This document shows positions 1 to 7,120 of a stretch of 14,264 nt of DNA, one piece after another. Position 1 is the first letter of the stretch, and the number at the start of each line of letters is the position of its first letter. Source of the stretch: JAVBLQ01 sp031553435 (GTDB lineage: Bacteria > Bacteroidota > Bacteroidia > Bacteroidales > Azobacteroidaceae); assembly GCA_031553435.1 (NCBI GenBank), contig JAVBLQ010000084.1, positions 1 through 14,264 on the forward strand, written 5' to 3'. Below the pieces are notes generated by a model. That model ran no database searches. It had not been told where the DNA came from and saw nothing but the letters and a program-made list of their open reading frames with translations. A program made the position numbers and the translations under genes.

Positions 1-1050
1 GTCAATTGTAAAATCGCCGTTTTCTGCGGTATTGACCTTATGTTTTGTACGCAACTGATTGGCAAAAAAAGTTTCATGTACATTGCCAATATTGATATTT
101 TGAAATGCCAAAGAATTTATAATATTGGCATTTTCAAGATACACCTTTTGCGGTTTTGCCAATGTTTGAAGTGTTTGATTCTGTTCTGTGATACACATAA
201 TAATGCCGGCCTTATCTAATAAGTAAAGATATTTTACCAAGGCATGTCTGCCGATTTCTATTGCGGCACTTAGATTAGTAATATTAGGGGTAAATGGCAC
301 CATTTCTGCAATCGTTCCGAGTAATTTTTTGATTTTTAAAATAGTAGCGTATTCAATATTTTCTATTGCAGGCAAATCTTCGTTCAGCGTTTTATTGATA
401 GATTGCTCAACTTGAATAGGATAAGTTGCAATATTTTCTTTGTAATAAGGATAATAGCCGTATTCCAAATATTTTTTGAGCTCGGGCAGAATTTTGATTT
501 TTGAGGCAATTTCAGAGGCTATTGCACGATGGTCTTTCAAAATACTACTCAATTCAAAAACAGGGAATTCAAGTTCATTTTCATATTTCATAAACTCTCT
601 GAATGACAATCCTTTTAGTTCGTATACTACCGCCCTCCTCGAAAAGTCGACACTTGCATTAAAAATTTCAAGCATGGAAGAGCCTGTGAAAATAATGTGC
701 AGTGTAGGGTAAGAATCGTAGATGTTTTTAATTTCCATTGCCCATGATGGGTATTTGTGCACTTCGTCCAAGAATAAATGTGTGCCGCCGAGATTATAAA
801 AATCTTCGGCAAGTTCCGAAAGTGAATGTTTGGTAAACCAAATATTGTCCAAACTTGCATAAAGTGTTTTCGATTTGTCAGGAAAATGCAGTTTAATATG
901 TTGCAGCAAAAGGGTGGATTTGCCTGTCCCTTTTGCCCCGATTATGCCAACTAATCGGTTATTCCATGCAATATTACGATACAAATAACGAATGAAGTCA
1001 GTATTTGTATGCTGCACGAGTCTGTCTGAAGTGGTAATTAGAGTTTCCAT
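1..1050 (-). CDS. AAA ATPase, AAA_14/DUF4143 type (3'-truncated by window edge)
   Basis: The frame starts at ATG 1050-1048 and stays open for all 350 codons to base 1, so the C-terminus lies outside the window. Seen: Walker A GAKGTGKST at residues 38-46, Walker B LFLDEVH at 92-98 and a sensor-1-like FTGSS at 121-125, followed by an arginine pair (138-139). Residues from about 230 on resemble the DUF4143 winged-helix/nuclease-like half usual in this family, whose members are about 380-400 aa; perhaps 30-50 residues are missing. The family (ATP-binding proteins with AAA_14 plus DUF4143) is abundant in Bacteroidota and archaea, variable between strains, and has no settled biochemical role; NTP hydrolysis is expected from the motifs. 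It stands alone, with a perfect 8-bp-arm palindrome 14 bp upstream and a recombinase relic beyond, which suggests an accessory gene. Family assignment is fairly sure; function is not. Confidence 0.85.
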   Translation of the reverse strand, partial: METLITTSDRLVQHTNTDFIRYLYRNIAWNNRLVGIIGAKGTGKSTLLLQHIKLHFPDKSKTLYASLDNIWFTKHSLSELAEDFYNLGGTHLFLDEVHKYPSWAMEIKNIYDSYPTLHIIFTGSSMLEIFNASVDFSRRAVVYELKGLSFREFMKYENELEFPVFELSSILKDHRAIASEIASKIKILPELKKYLEYGYYPYYKENIATYPIQVEQSINKTLNEDLPAIENIEYATILKIKKLLGTIAEMVPFTPNITNLSAAIEIGRHALVKYLYLLDKAGIIMCITEQNQTLQTLAKPQKVYLENANIINSLAFQNINIGNVHETFFANQLRTKHKVNTAENGDFTID

Positions 1051-1063
1051 TTTTTATAGAAAT

Positions 1064-1081
1064 TGATATTTCAAAATATCA
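1064..1081. promoter_or_regulatory. Palindrome upstream of the AAA ATPase gene (operator-like)
   Basis: TGATATTT and AAATATCA form perfect 8-bp arms around a 2-nt centre, ending 14 bp before the ATPase start codon on the minus strand. The size and position suit an operator or a small hairpin in the leader. No TAnnTTTG element was found next to it, so the regulatory reading is inference. Confidence 0.35.
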
Positions 1082-1168
1082 GTAAAGATAATGTTTTTTC
1101 TTTATTGTCTATTTCCAAAATGTTTTTCCAATGTAGAAAATTGAAAAAAATGCGCAGGCATATTCTGT

Positions 1169-1509
1169 CTAGCCTTCGATGGTGCGCTTACTGTAACGCC
1201 GCTCGTCCATATAATTACCGAAACGGGCAATCAGACTTTCGTTGTCCCTGTTTGTTTCGTCATTCTGGACTTGTCGAGGAATCTCCAACGGCTTGCAATG
1301 CTCTACCTTTGGAATGGCGGCAACGGCAATCTCCGCCTGTTTCAAAGCCGTAAGTGACTCCGGCGTGCGGGCAGCCACCAGCAACGCATGGCGGGTAACC
1401 GCTTGCGAAGTTCGGCTACCAGTGCAGCGTCATAATTGAAAATCAATTTAACGACCAGTTGTCCGTTATGTAAGGCCTCTTGGGTTTTAATCCGGTTCAT
1501 TTGCTTCAT
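1169..1509 (-). pseudogene. Decayed N-terminal part of a Bacteroidetes-type tyrosine recombinase (integrase)
   Basis: From ATG 1509-1507 (or 1500-1498) the frame reads MKQMNRIKTQEALHNGQ... then VKLIFNYDAAL...LRKRLPAMR-CWWLPA. This resembles the N-terminal arm domain of Bacteroidetes integrases, where the intact form normally has a few more residues between the arginine and the Cys-Trp pair. The frame then shifts and continues as ARTPESLTALKQAEIAVAA, then ESLIARFGNYMDERRYSKRT, the start of the SAM-like core-binding domain. It hits a TAG (1171-1169) exactly where family members usually carry a tyrosine (TIEGY). Homology fades within a few codons after the stop, and no catalytic domain (R-H-R-Y) is visible downstream. 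So the gene has at least one frameshift, a probable small deletion, a stop and a 3' loss. The call is motif-based; an unrelated small ORF is less likely because both halves fit the family in order. Confidence 0.7.
1258..1286. repeat. REP-like dispersed palindromic segment inside the recombinase relic
   Basis: On the minus strand this stretch contains GAGATTCCTCGACAAGTCC followed by AGAATGACG, and read as protein it gives the IPRQVQND-type peptide. Very similar segments (the IPRQARNDE peptide family) recur as intergenic repeats in many bacterial genomes. The core CTCGAC-AA-GTCCAG is an imperfect palindrome. Recognition is from memory of the motif, and only one copy is seen here, so the assignment is tentative. 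Confidence 0.4.
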
Positions 1510-1523
1510 CTAAACATTGTTTA

Positions 1524-1531
1524 CAAATTTA
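1524..1531 (-). promoter_or_regulatory. Possible -7 element for the recombinase relic
   Basis: TAAATTTG on the minus strand matches the Bacteroides -7 consensus TAnnTTTG and lies 14 bp before the relic's first ATG. No TTTG -33 element is visible at the usual distance, and such short AT-rich matches occur by chance. Confidence 0.25.
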
Positions 1532-1568
1532 CAAGATTCTTATTACATACTGATGCGGGTCAATTTGG

Positions 1569-1656
1569 GTCAAGGCGGAAATTTATTTCCGTCAAGTGGA
1601 AAATTTATTTGCGTCAAGAGGGAAAAATATTTCCGTCAAGGCGGAAGTTTAAGTTC
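1569..1656. repeat. Four tandem 22-bp repeats (iteron-like)
   Basis: Four head-to-tail units of exactly 22 bp lie at 1569-1590, 1591-1612, 1613-1634 and 1635-1656. Each starts GTCAAG; a partial fifth (GTCAATTTGG) precedes them at 1559-1568. The second part of unit 1 is a perfect dyad, GGAAAT-TT-ATTTCC; unit 3 keeps GGAAA...TTTCC, while units 2 and 4 are degenerate. There are no spacers, so this is not a CRISPR array. The array begins 59 bp upstream of the recombinase relic. Arm-type recombinase binding sites, iterons of a decayed mobile element, or operator clusters are possible; the sequence alone does not decide. Confidence 0.8.
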
Positions 1657-1840
1657 AATTTATTAACATTTAAGTGTGTCGTCAAAATTATTGTATATTA
1701 TTTGTGAGTGGTGAGGTGAAGCTAGAACACGAAATACACAGAACACACAGAAATTCACTGTTTTTGTTCCCCAGAACATTTAAACCAAATAGCAAAACAT
1801 TAACAAATGTAAAAAACATATAGGTGAAAAATATTTTCTT

Positions 1841-1848
1841 TACTTTCG
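1841..1848 (+). promoter_or_regulatory. Possible -7 element of the mutarotase gene
   Basis: TACTTTCG differs by one base from TAnnTTTG and would give a leader of about 45 nt before the ATG at 1898. A clear -33 TTTG is missing, so the call is weak. Confidence 0.3.
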
Positions 1849-1897
1849 CAGAGGGGAATAATAAATCCAACGTAGTATAAACTAAAAGATACGAATC

Positions 1898-3043
1898 ATG
1901 AAAAAAACATTTTATTTGCTACTCGCAGTAATGACCATTTTCACTTCCTGCAAAAAAGAAAAAGAAGAAGTTCCAACCAGATCAGGGTTATTTCCATCTG
2001 CATTCGAAGGAAAGTATGAAAACAAACCAACGCATCTATATACAATGAGAAATGCAAACGGTATGGAAGTTTGCGTAACTAACTTCGGCGGACGGATTGT
2101 TTCTATCCTTGTTCCCGATAAAACCGGAGCCATGAAAGATGTTGTATTGGGCTTAGATTCTATTCAAAATTACGAAGAACAAAAAACAGATTTCGGAGCG
2201 ATCATCGGTCGCTATGGTAACCGGATTGCCAAGGGTAAATTTGAATTGAACAGGGTAAATTATACTTTACGTACAAATAATAATGGAAATACGCTCCATG
2301 GAGGCCCCGTCGGATTCCAATATTGCATGTTTGATATTGAGCAACCGGATTCCACCATATTAATCTGTAGACTGCTGTCTGAAAGCGGCGATCAAGGTTT
2401 TCCTGGCAACCTGGATGTAGAAGTGACTTATAAGTTAAGAAACGATAACGCGATTCAAATTGATTACAGCGCAACAACAGACAGGGCTACAGTTGTGAAT
2501 ATGACCAACCACTCTTATTTCAACTTATCAGGCGATCCTACAAAAACTATTTTGGATCATATGCTTTATATCAATGCAGATCGCTATACTCCGGTTGTTG
2601 ACGAGAATTTAATTCCTAACGGAAAAATACTTCCGGTAAAAGGAACTCCAATGGATTTCACTACTCCGACTGAAATAGGAGCTCGCATCAATGACACGAC
2701 TTTCGATCAAATCAAGTTTGGCAGGGGGTACGATCATAACTGGGTATTTGTGGCCGGAAATGACAGTAGTAAAATAGCAGCTAAAGCAGTTTGTCCTTCT
2801 ACCGGTATCAGCCTGGAAGTTTACACTACGGAACCGGGAGTGCAATTTTATACCGGAAACTTTTTAGACGGAACAGTAAAAGGCGGGAAGAAAGGTATCG
2901 TTTATCAGCAACGCACAGCATTCTGTCTGGAAACTCAACATTTTCCGGATTCTCCGAATCAACCGACTTTCCCAAGTACTATAGTTACAGCTGAAAAACC
3001 TTATAGAAGTTATTGTGTGTATAAGTTTGGGGTGGAGAAATAA
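1898..3043 (+). CDS. Secreted aldose 1-epimerase (mutarotase) lipoprotein
   Basis: This enzyme interconverts the alpha and beta anomers of galactose, glucose and related aldoses. The 381-aa protein has a lipoprotein signal: a short basic start, a hydrophobic stretch, and TSC with the modified cysteine at residue 18, followed by a charged linker. It is therefore expected in the periplasm or outer membrane, not the cytosol. GalM-family marks are all present: NRI at 108-110, the HGG motif with His134, TNHSYFNLSG with the catalytic His205, GYDHNW with Asp279, and LETQHFPDSPNQP with the catalytic base Glu345. Length is about 30 residues above cytosolic GalM, explained by the lipoprotein leader. 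No strong Shine-Dalgarno precedes the ATG; the signal peptide fixes the start. It is monocistronic, converging on the OmpA-like gene. galM is the usual symbol for the family, but no galactose genes adjoin it, so the physiological sugar is unknown. Confidence 0.93.
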   Translation: MKKTFYLLLAVMTIFTSCKKEKEEVPTRSGLFPSAFEGKYENKPTHLYTMRNANGMEVCVTNFGGRIVSILVPDKTGAMKDVVLGLDSIQNYEEQKTDFGAIIGRYGNRIAKGKFELNRVNYTLRTNNNGNTLHGGPVGFQYCMFDIEQPDSTILICRLLSESGDQGFPGNLDVEVTYKLRNDNAIQIDYSATTDRATVVNMTNHSYFNLSGDPTKTILDHMLYINADRYTPVVDENLIPNGKILPVKGTPMDFTTPTEIGARINDTTFDQIKFGRGYDHNWVFVAGNDSSKIAAKAVCPSTGISLEVYTTEPGVQFYTGNFLDGTVKGGKKGIVYQQRTAFCLETQHFPDSPNQPTFPSTIVTAEKPYRSYCVYKFGVEK

Positions 3044-3046
3044 ATT

Positions 3047-3087
3047 GTTTAAGGTTTAATGCTTAAACAGCAAGTTAAACCTTAGAC
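3047..3087. terminator. Hairpin directly after the mutarotase stop codon
   Basis: Arms 3047-3059 and 3075-3087 pair over 13 bp with one G-U wobble (core AAGGTTTAA/TTAAACCTT) around a 15-nt loop, starting 4 nt after the TAA. It lacks a long T-run on the plus strand and stands just before a stronger hairpin, so it may be an auxiliary structure. Confidence 0.5.
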
Positions 3088-3092
3088 ATTAA

Positions 3093-3142
3093 AAAGAGGC
3101 AAGGTGATGAGGACCTTTCGTTACCCATCACCTTGCCTCTTT
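3093..3142. terminator. Strong bidirectional terminator between convergent genes
   Basis: AAAGAGGCAAGGTGATG (3093-3109) and its exact complement (3126-3142) form a perfect 17-bp stem around a 16-nt loop. The minus strand continues with a T5 tract after GCCTCTTT, and the plus strand with TTTCGATTTTAT. It lies between the ends of the mutarotase gene (plus) and the OmpA-like gene (minus), 17 bp from the latter's stop, and so can serve both. Confidence 0.88.
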
Positions 3143-3158
3143 CGATTTTATAATTTAT

Positions 3159-3836
3159 TTACTTAGCAGCATTTTGTGCATCGTTGATCATTTTTTGATT
3201 TGGTATGATATATACTTCAACGCGACGATTTTGTTGTCTTCCGCTGGCAGTGCTGTTATCCGCAATCGGATCATAAGAACCTTGACCTTCGGATGTTAAG
3301 CGTGCTGAAGAAACATTTTGTGAAACCAAATAGTTTTTCACAGATGTTGCACGAGCTTCAGACAAAGGATTGTTAACGGCATCTGAACCTGTATTATCAG
3401 TATGTCCTACAACTTTCACGTCTGTGTCAGGGTTGCTTTTCAAACTGGCAGCAAATTGAGACAAAGAAGTTTTAGAAGCAGCGCTCAAATCGCTTTTACC
3501 TGTAGCAAATAAGATTCCTGATTCGAAAGTAACTTTAATAGCTTGTCCGTCATTGATGGATTCAACTTTAGCATTGTTGATTTTTTCCAACTCAGCTTTT
3601 TGTTTGTCCATCTTATTTCCGATGATTGCTCCGGCAGCACCTCCGACTACAGCTCCGATTCCTGCACCCCAAGCAGCGCCTTTACCACCATTGATCAAAG
3701 CTCCGATTCCGGCGCCTACAGCGGCTCCACCACCGGCTCCGATTCCTGTTCCTTTTGCTGTATTACTTGCATTACATCCCCATAATAGGATGGATAAACT
3801 TAGCAGTACTACTGCTATTGAATTGATTTTTTTCAT
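3159..3836 (-). CDS. Glycine-zipper / OmpA-like peptidoglycan-binding lipoprotein
   Basis: This 225-aa envelope protein probably ties the outer membrane to peptidoglycan. Seen: a lipoprotein signal with lipobox LWGC (Cys21); a glycine-zipper segment at about residues 29-73, rich in GxGxGA repeats, ending in GNKMDKQ; a short linker; and an OmpA C-terminal domain at about 100-210. The domain includes VGHTDNTGSD and NPLSEARATSV. Asp147 and Arg162 are 15 residues apart, as are the diaminopimelate-binding pair of E. coli OmpA, and the domain closes with GRQQNRRVEVYI. The same order (lipoprotein signal, glycine zipper, OmpA) is found in YiaD-like proteins. The gene is monocistronic, with a hairpin terminator after the stop. 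Its leader of about 150 nt contains a direct repeat TTTTAAAC and a small inverted repeat (ACTGT/ACAGT, about 3910-3935) of unknown meaning. The start is fixed by the signal peptide; the RBS is weak. Confidence 0.92.
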   Translation of the reverse strand: MKKINSIAVVLLSLSILLWGCNASNTAKGTGIGAGGGAAVGAGIGALINGGKGAAWGAGIGAVVGGAAGAIIGNKMDKQKAELEKINNAKVESINDGQAIKVTFESGILFATGKSDLSAASKTSLSQFAASLKSNPDTDVKVVGHTDNTGSDAVNNPLSEARATSVKNYLVSQNVSSARLTSEGQGSYDPIADNSTASGRQQNRRVEVYIIPNQKMINDAQNAAK

Positions 3837-3992
3837 TCTTACAATAATTTAGTTATTTCATTAAAAAGATTTTCAATTATTAAAACCTAAAACCTCTTAT
3901 AGATTTAGACTGTTTAAAACAAACACAGTTTAAAATGGATATATAAATTCGTTTGCATTTGTATAAAACACATGAAAGAGAATAAGTTCCCT

Positions 3993-4000
3993 CAAAAATA
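3993..4000 (-). promoter_or_regulatory. Possible -7 element for the OmpA-like lipoprotein gene
   Basis: TATTTTTG on the minus strand fits TAnnTTTG. A TTTG lies upstream at 4017-4020, but the 16-nt spacing is shorter than the roughly 20 nt expected. If used, the leader is about 150 nt long. Confidence 0.35.
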
Positions 4001-4032
4001 CAAACAATTTTTATGCCAAATAGTTTAACAAT

Positions 4033-4362
4033 TTAATCGAACATATTGATCGAATCGCAGTATGCCAATTCGGCCTGAACAATCAAAACTACTTCTTCCG
4101 GAGTGAATGTTCCGACTTTATCTTTTTTGGCTTGTTTGATCACAAAACCGGTTAATTCTTCTTCGTCAATATCAACAGTGGTCTCATCACTTACGTTGTT
4201 GTCATCCAGATACCCTTTTTCGTCATAGAATTCGTATATCAGATCTACAACATAATTCAGGTCATCGTCGCTGTACTTTTCTTTTAATTCCTGAGGTAAA
4301 TAATTGCGGATGAATGCTATAGCATCATCTTCGTCATAAAGAAATTCGTCTTGAGTACTCAT
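4033..4362 (-). CDS. Small acidic protein of unknown function
   Basis: I do not recognise a named family in this 109-aa protein. It has 30 Asp/Glu against 8 Lys/Arg, so it is strongly acidic and surely soluble; there is no signal peptide or membrane segment. Residues 10-24 (DEDDAIAFIRNYLPQ), 33-48 and 87-105 look helical, and a very acidic loop (DIDEEE, 64-69) lies in the middle. The pattern suggests a compact alpha-helical protein. Acidic proteins may act as protein-interaction partners or nucleic-acid mimics, but nothing here shows that. It has its own likely -7 element (4385-4392), about 22 nt from the ATG, and lies between clpB and the OmpA-like gene, all on the minus strand. The coding call rests on composition, a clean start and a plausible promoter. 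Confidence 0.8.
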   Translation of the reverse strand: MSTQDEFLYDEDDAIAFIRNYLPQELKEKYSDDDLNYVVDLIYEFYDEKGYLDDNNVSDETTVDIDEEELTGFVIKQAKKDKVGTFTPEEVVLIVQAELAYCDSINMFD

Positions 4363-4384
4363 AATTTAAGTTGAATTTATAGAG

Positions 4385-4392
4385 CAAAAGTA
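4385..4392 (-). promoter_or_regulatory. Likely -7 element of the small acidic protein gene
   Basis: TACTTTTG on the minus strand matches TAnnTTTG exactly and sits 22 bp before the ATG, giving a leader of roughly 15 nt. No TTTG -33 element stands out; the upstream side is taken up by the palindromic repeat at 4401-4475. Confidence 0.45.
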
Positions 4393-4400
4393 GTTTTTTT

Positions 4401-4475
4401 AATTGAAAATGGAAAGTGGAAAGTAGAAAATGATTTTTTAAACAGAATTTCATTTTCCACTTTCATTTTTCAATT
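4401..4475. repeat. Long inverted repeat overlapping the clpB stop codon
   Basis: Arms 4401-4422 and 4454-4475 match at 20 of 22 positions (AATTGAAAA...GAAAGTGGAAA type) around a 31-nt loop. The clpB stop (TGA, 4472-4470) lies inside the right arm. In the clpB transcript this makes a long AU-rich hairpin, but A's rather than U's follow it, so it is not a textbook intrinsic terminator. The arms resemble those at 8812-8858. Confidence 0.7.
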
Positions 4476-7057
4476 CCTGAAGGTGAGCTCATCGCCTTGT
4501 CTGTCAATAACAATCGGTTTTTCACGATTGACTGTGTGAGAAAGAATTGCTTTCGACAGGTGATTCAAAACGTAGCGTTGGATAACCCGTTTCACCGGCC
4601 TTGCTCCGAATTGCGGATCATAACCTTCTTCTGCAATAAAATCGATGGCAGCATTGGTGAACTGAAGTTGTATGCCGTTTTGATCCAGTGTTTTCTGAAT
4701 ATTTTTCAATTGAATCATCACGATGTCTTTTATTTCGGATTCATTCAAAGGTGCAAACATGATGATCTCGTCGATACGGTTCAGAAATTCGGGACGAATG
4801 GTTTGTTTCAATAATTCCAGCACTTCCGATTTTGTTTTTTCGATTGTTTCTTCCCTGTTCTGTGGAGTTATTTTTTCAAAATTTTCACGAATCAGAGACG
4901 ATCCTATATTGGAAGTCATAATAATAATGGTGTTCTTGAAATTTACCACACGACCTTTATTGTCTGTCAGACGACCGTCATCCAACACTTGCAATAAGAT
5001 ATTGAATACGTCCGGATGCGCTTTTTCTATTTCGTCGAAAAGCACAACGGAATAAGGTTTGCGCCGGATGGCTTCGGTCAGCTGACCACCTTCGTCGTAA
5101 CCAACATATCCCGGAGGCGAACCGATTAAACGTGTCACACTGAATTTTTCCTGATATTCGCTCATGTCGATACGGGTCATCATATTTTCGTCGTCGAAAA
5201 GGTATTCGGCCAATGCTTTGGCTAGCTCAGTTTTTCCGACTCCGGTAGTTCCCAGGAAGATAAACGAACCGATAGGCCGCTTCGGATCCTGCAATCCGGC
5301 GCGACTTCTTCTCACTGCATCGGAAACGGCAGCGATGGCTTCATCTTGTCCAATGACTCTTTCGTGTAGTTCTTCTTCCAGATGCAGGAGTTTGTCGGTT
5401 TCGCTTTGCATCATTTTTCCAACGGGAATGCCTGTCCATTTGGATACCACTTCGGCAATGTCATCGGCATCGACTTCTTCTTTGATCATCGCCGAATCGC
5501 CTTGCATACTGTGAAGTTGTTCCTGAAATTTGTTGATTTCCTGTTCTTTTGCCTGCAATTTGCCGTAGCGGATTTCAGCCACTTTTCCGTAATCGCCTTC
5601 CCGTTCAGCTTTTTCAGCCTGGAATTTAAGATCCTCGATATCAATTTTATTCTGTTGGATCTGGTTAATTAGTTGTCTTTCAGATTCCCATTTGGCTTTG
5701 TATTTGCTTTCATCTTCTTTCAGATCGGCAATTTCTTTGTTCAAATGTTCTAATTTTATTGTATCGTTTTCGCGTTTGATGGCTTCTCTTTCAATTTCTA
5801 ACTGAGTGATGCGCCGGGTAATTTCGTCTAATGCTTCAGGTACCGAATCTACTTGCATACGCAGGCGGGCGGCGGCCTCATCCATTAAGTCGATTGCTTT
5901 ATCGGGCAAAAACCGATCTGTAATATATCTGCTTGAAAGACGAACCGCAGCCATAATTGCATCGTCTTTAATCCTGACTTTATGGTGATTTTCATATTTT
6001 TCTTTCAGGCCACGAAGAATAGAAACTGCATCGGCTTCGCTGGGTTCATTTACCATAACAATCTGGAAACGACGTTCCAATGCTTTATCTTTTTCAAAAT
6101 ATTTCTGATATTCATCTAATGTGTTGCTCCGATAGAACGTAATTCACCACGGGCCAGGGCTGGTTTCAGGATATTGGCAGCATCCATGGCGCCTTCGCTT
6201 TTACCGGCGCCGACCAATGTATGTATTTCGTCAATGAAAAGAATAATTTCTCCCTCGGATTTGATTACTTCATTGACTACTGATTTCAATCGTTCCTCAA
6301 ATTCTCCTTTATATTTGGCGCCGGCAATTAAAGCCCCCATATCCAAAGAGTAAATTTGCTTGGTTTTCAGATTTTCAGGCACATCGCCACGAATAATACG
6401 ATGAGCCAGGCCTTCGGCAATAGCAGTCTTTCCGGTTCCCGGCTCTCCGATCAGAATCGGATTATTCTTGGTGCGACGGCTTAAGATCTGCAATACACGG
6501 CGAATTTCTTCATCCCGGCCGATAACAGGATCTAGTTTGCCGGAACGCGCCCTTTCATTCAGGTTGATTGCATATTTGGACAATGACTGATAAGTCTCTT
6601 CTGCCGATTGACCGGTTACTTTTTTACCACCTCTCAACTCATTGATGGCTGCAGTCAGGTCTTTTTCCGTTACACCGGCATCTTTCAGCATATTGGAAAC
6701 GGAACTTTTTTCGGACAACAATGCTAAAATAATGTGTTCGATGGATACATACTGATCTTCCATTTTTTTGCAATAATCAACTGCTTTTTGAAGAACGGCA
6801 TTTGTTTCCCGGCTCAAATAAGCCTCACCTCCTGAAACTTTGGGAAAAGAATCGATTTCTTTGTCCAGGATATTCATTAAATTTTGTGTGTTTACACTTA
6901 GTTTCTGGAAAAGGAAATTTACTACACTTTCACCTGTCAACATGACAGCTTTCATTAAGTGAGCAGGCTCGATAGATTGTTGATTTTTGCTGTTTGTAAG
7001 CTCCACTGCTTTTTGAACAGCTTCTTGTGACTTGATTGTAAAGTTGTTGAAATTCAT
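4470..7057 (-). pseudogene. clpB: clpB, ATP-dependent disaggregase, with one frameshift (possible sequencing error)
   Basis: ClpB is the cytosolic Hsp100 hexamer that pulls proteins out of aggregates with DnaK. The gene reads in one frame from ATG 7057 to residue 313, then hits TAG (6118-6116) just after GAT; one frame over, TLDEYQKYFEKDKALERRFQ follows without loss. Adding one base near 6121-6125 restores an 862-aa protein, the usual length in Bacteroidales. Using restored numbering: Clp_N repeats about 1-145; NBD1 Walker A GEPGTGKT 204-211 and Walker B LFIDEIH 273-279; coiled-coil middle domain about 409-526; NBD2 Walker A GTTGVGKT 603-610, Walker B VVLFDE 671-676, sensor-2 GARPVKR 818-824. 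All key motifs are intact, and both halves lack other damage, which favours an assembly or sequencing error over true decay. An AGGAG 11 nt before the ATG supports the start. No clear heat-shock promoter was found upstream. If real, the N-terminal 313 residues alone would lack NBD2. Confidence 0.93.
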
Positions 7058-7067
7058 ATGTTATATT

Positions 7068-7072
7068 CTCCT
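7068..7072 (-). promoter_or_regulatory. Shine-Dalgarno site of clpB
   Basis: AAAGGAG on the minus strand (core AGGAG at 7072-7068) precedes the clpB ATG by 10 nt. It is worth noting because most genes in this window lack a recognisable Shine-Dalgarno sequence. Confidence 0.5.
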
Positions 7073-7120
7073 TTCTTTGCTGTTTATGAATATTTAAGGT
7101 GTTTGATTTATTTCTCCTTC

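Larger units (their letters stand above)
1510..1897. other. Intergenic region between recombinase relic and mutarotase gene
   Basis: This 388-bp stretch holds the 22-bp repeat array at 1569-1656 and a purine-rich patch around 1725-1752 with two ACACAGAA copies. The rest is AT-rich DNA leading to the mutarotase gene. I see no RNA gene and no credible coding frame; the open frame across the repeats is a by-product of their 22-bp period. Confidence 0.6.

Noticed and set aside
1063..1353. Plus-strand open frame of 96 codons with a RHSGLVEESP peptide
   Set aside because: It is antisense to the recombinase relic, and the peptide is the translation of the REP-like segment.
1569..1656. CRISPR-like array
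   Set aside because: The 22-bp units are directly adjacent with no spacers, and no cas gene is in the window.
1..1700. A defence or toxin-antitoxin system around the AAA ATPase
   Set aside because: No nuclease, toxin, antitoxin or second subunit gene is visible next to it; the neighbouring sequence is a relic and repeats.
1480..1707. Plus-strand open frame of 75 codons across the tandem repeats
   Set aside because: The 22-bp period removes stops by chance in a rotating frame, there is no plausible start context, and the composition is not protein-like.
3543..3852. Plus-strand proline/alanine-rich frames opposite the OmpA-like gene
   Set aside because: They are the complement of the glycine-zipper codons; the minus strand has a lipobox and full domain structure.
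4470..6080. A separate gene for a short ClpB of 536 residues starting at a TTG
   Set aside because: The TTG is an internal leucine codon of ClpB, homology continues upstream across the frameshift, and no RBS is present.
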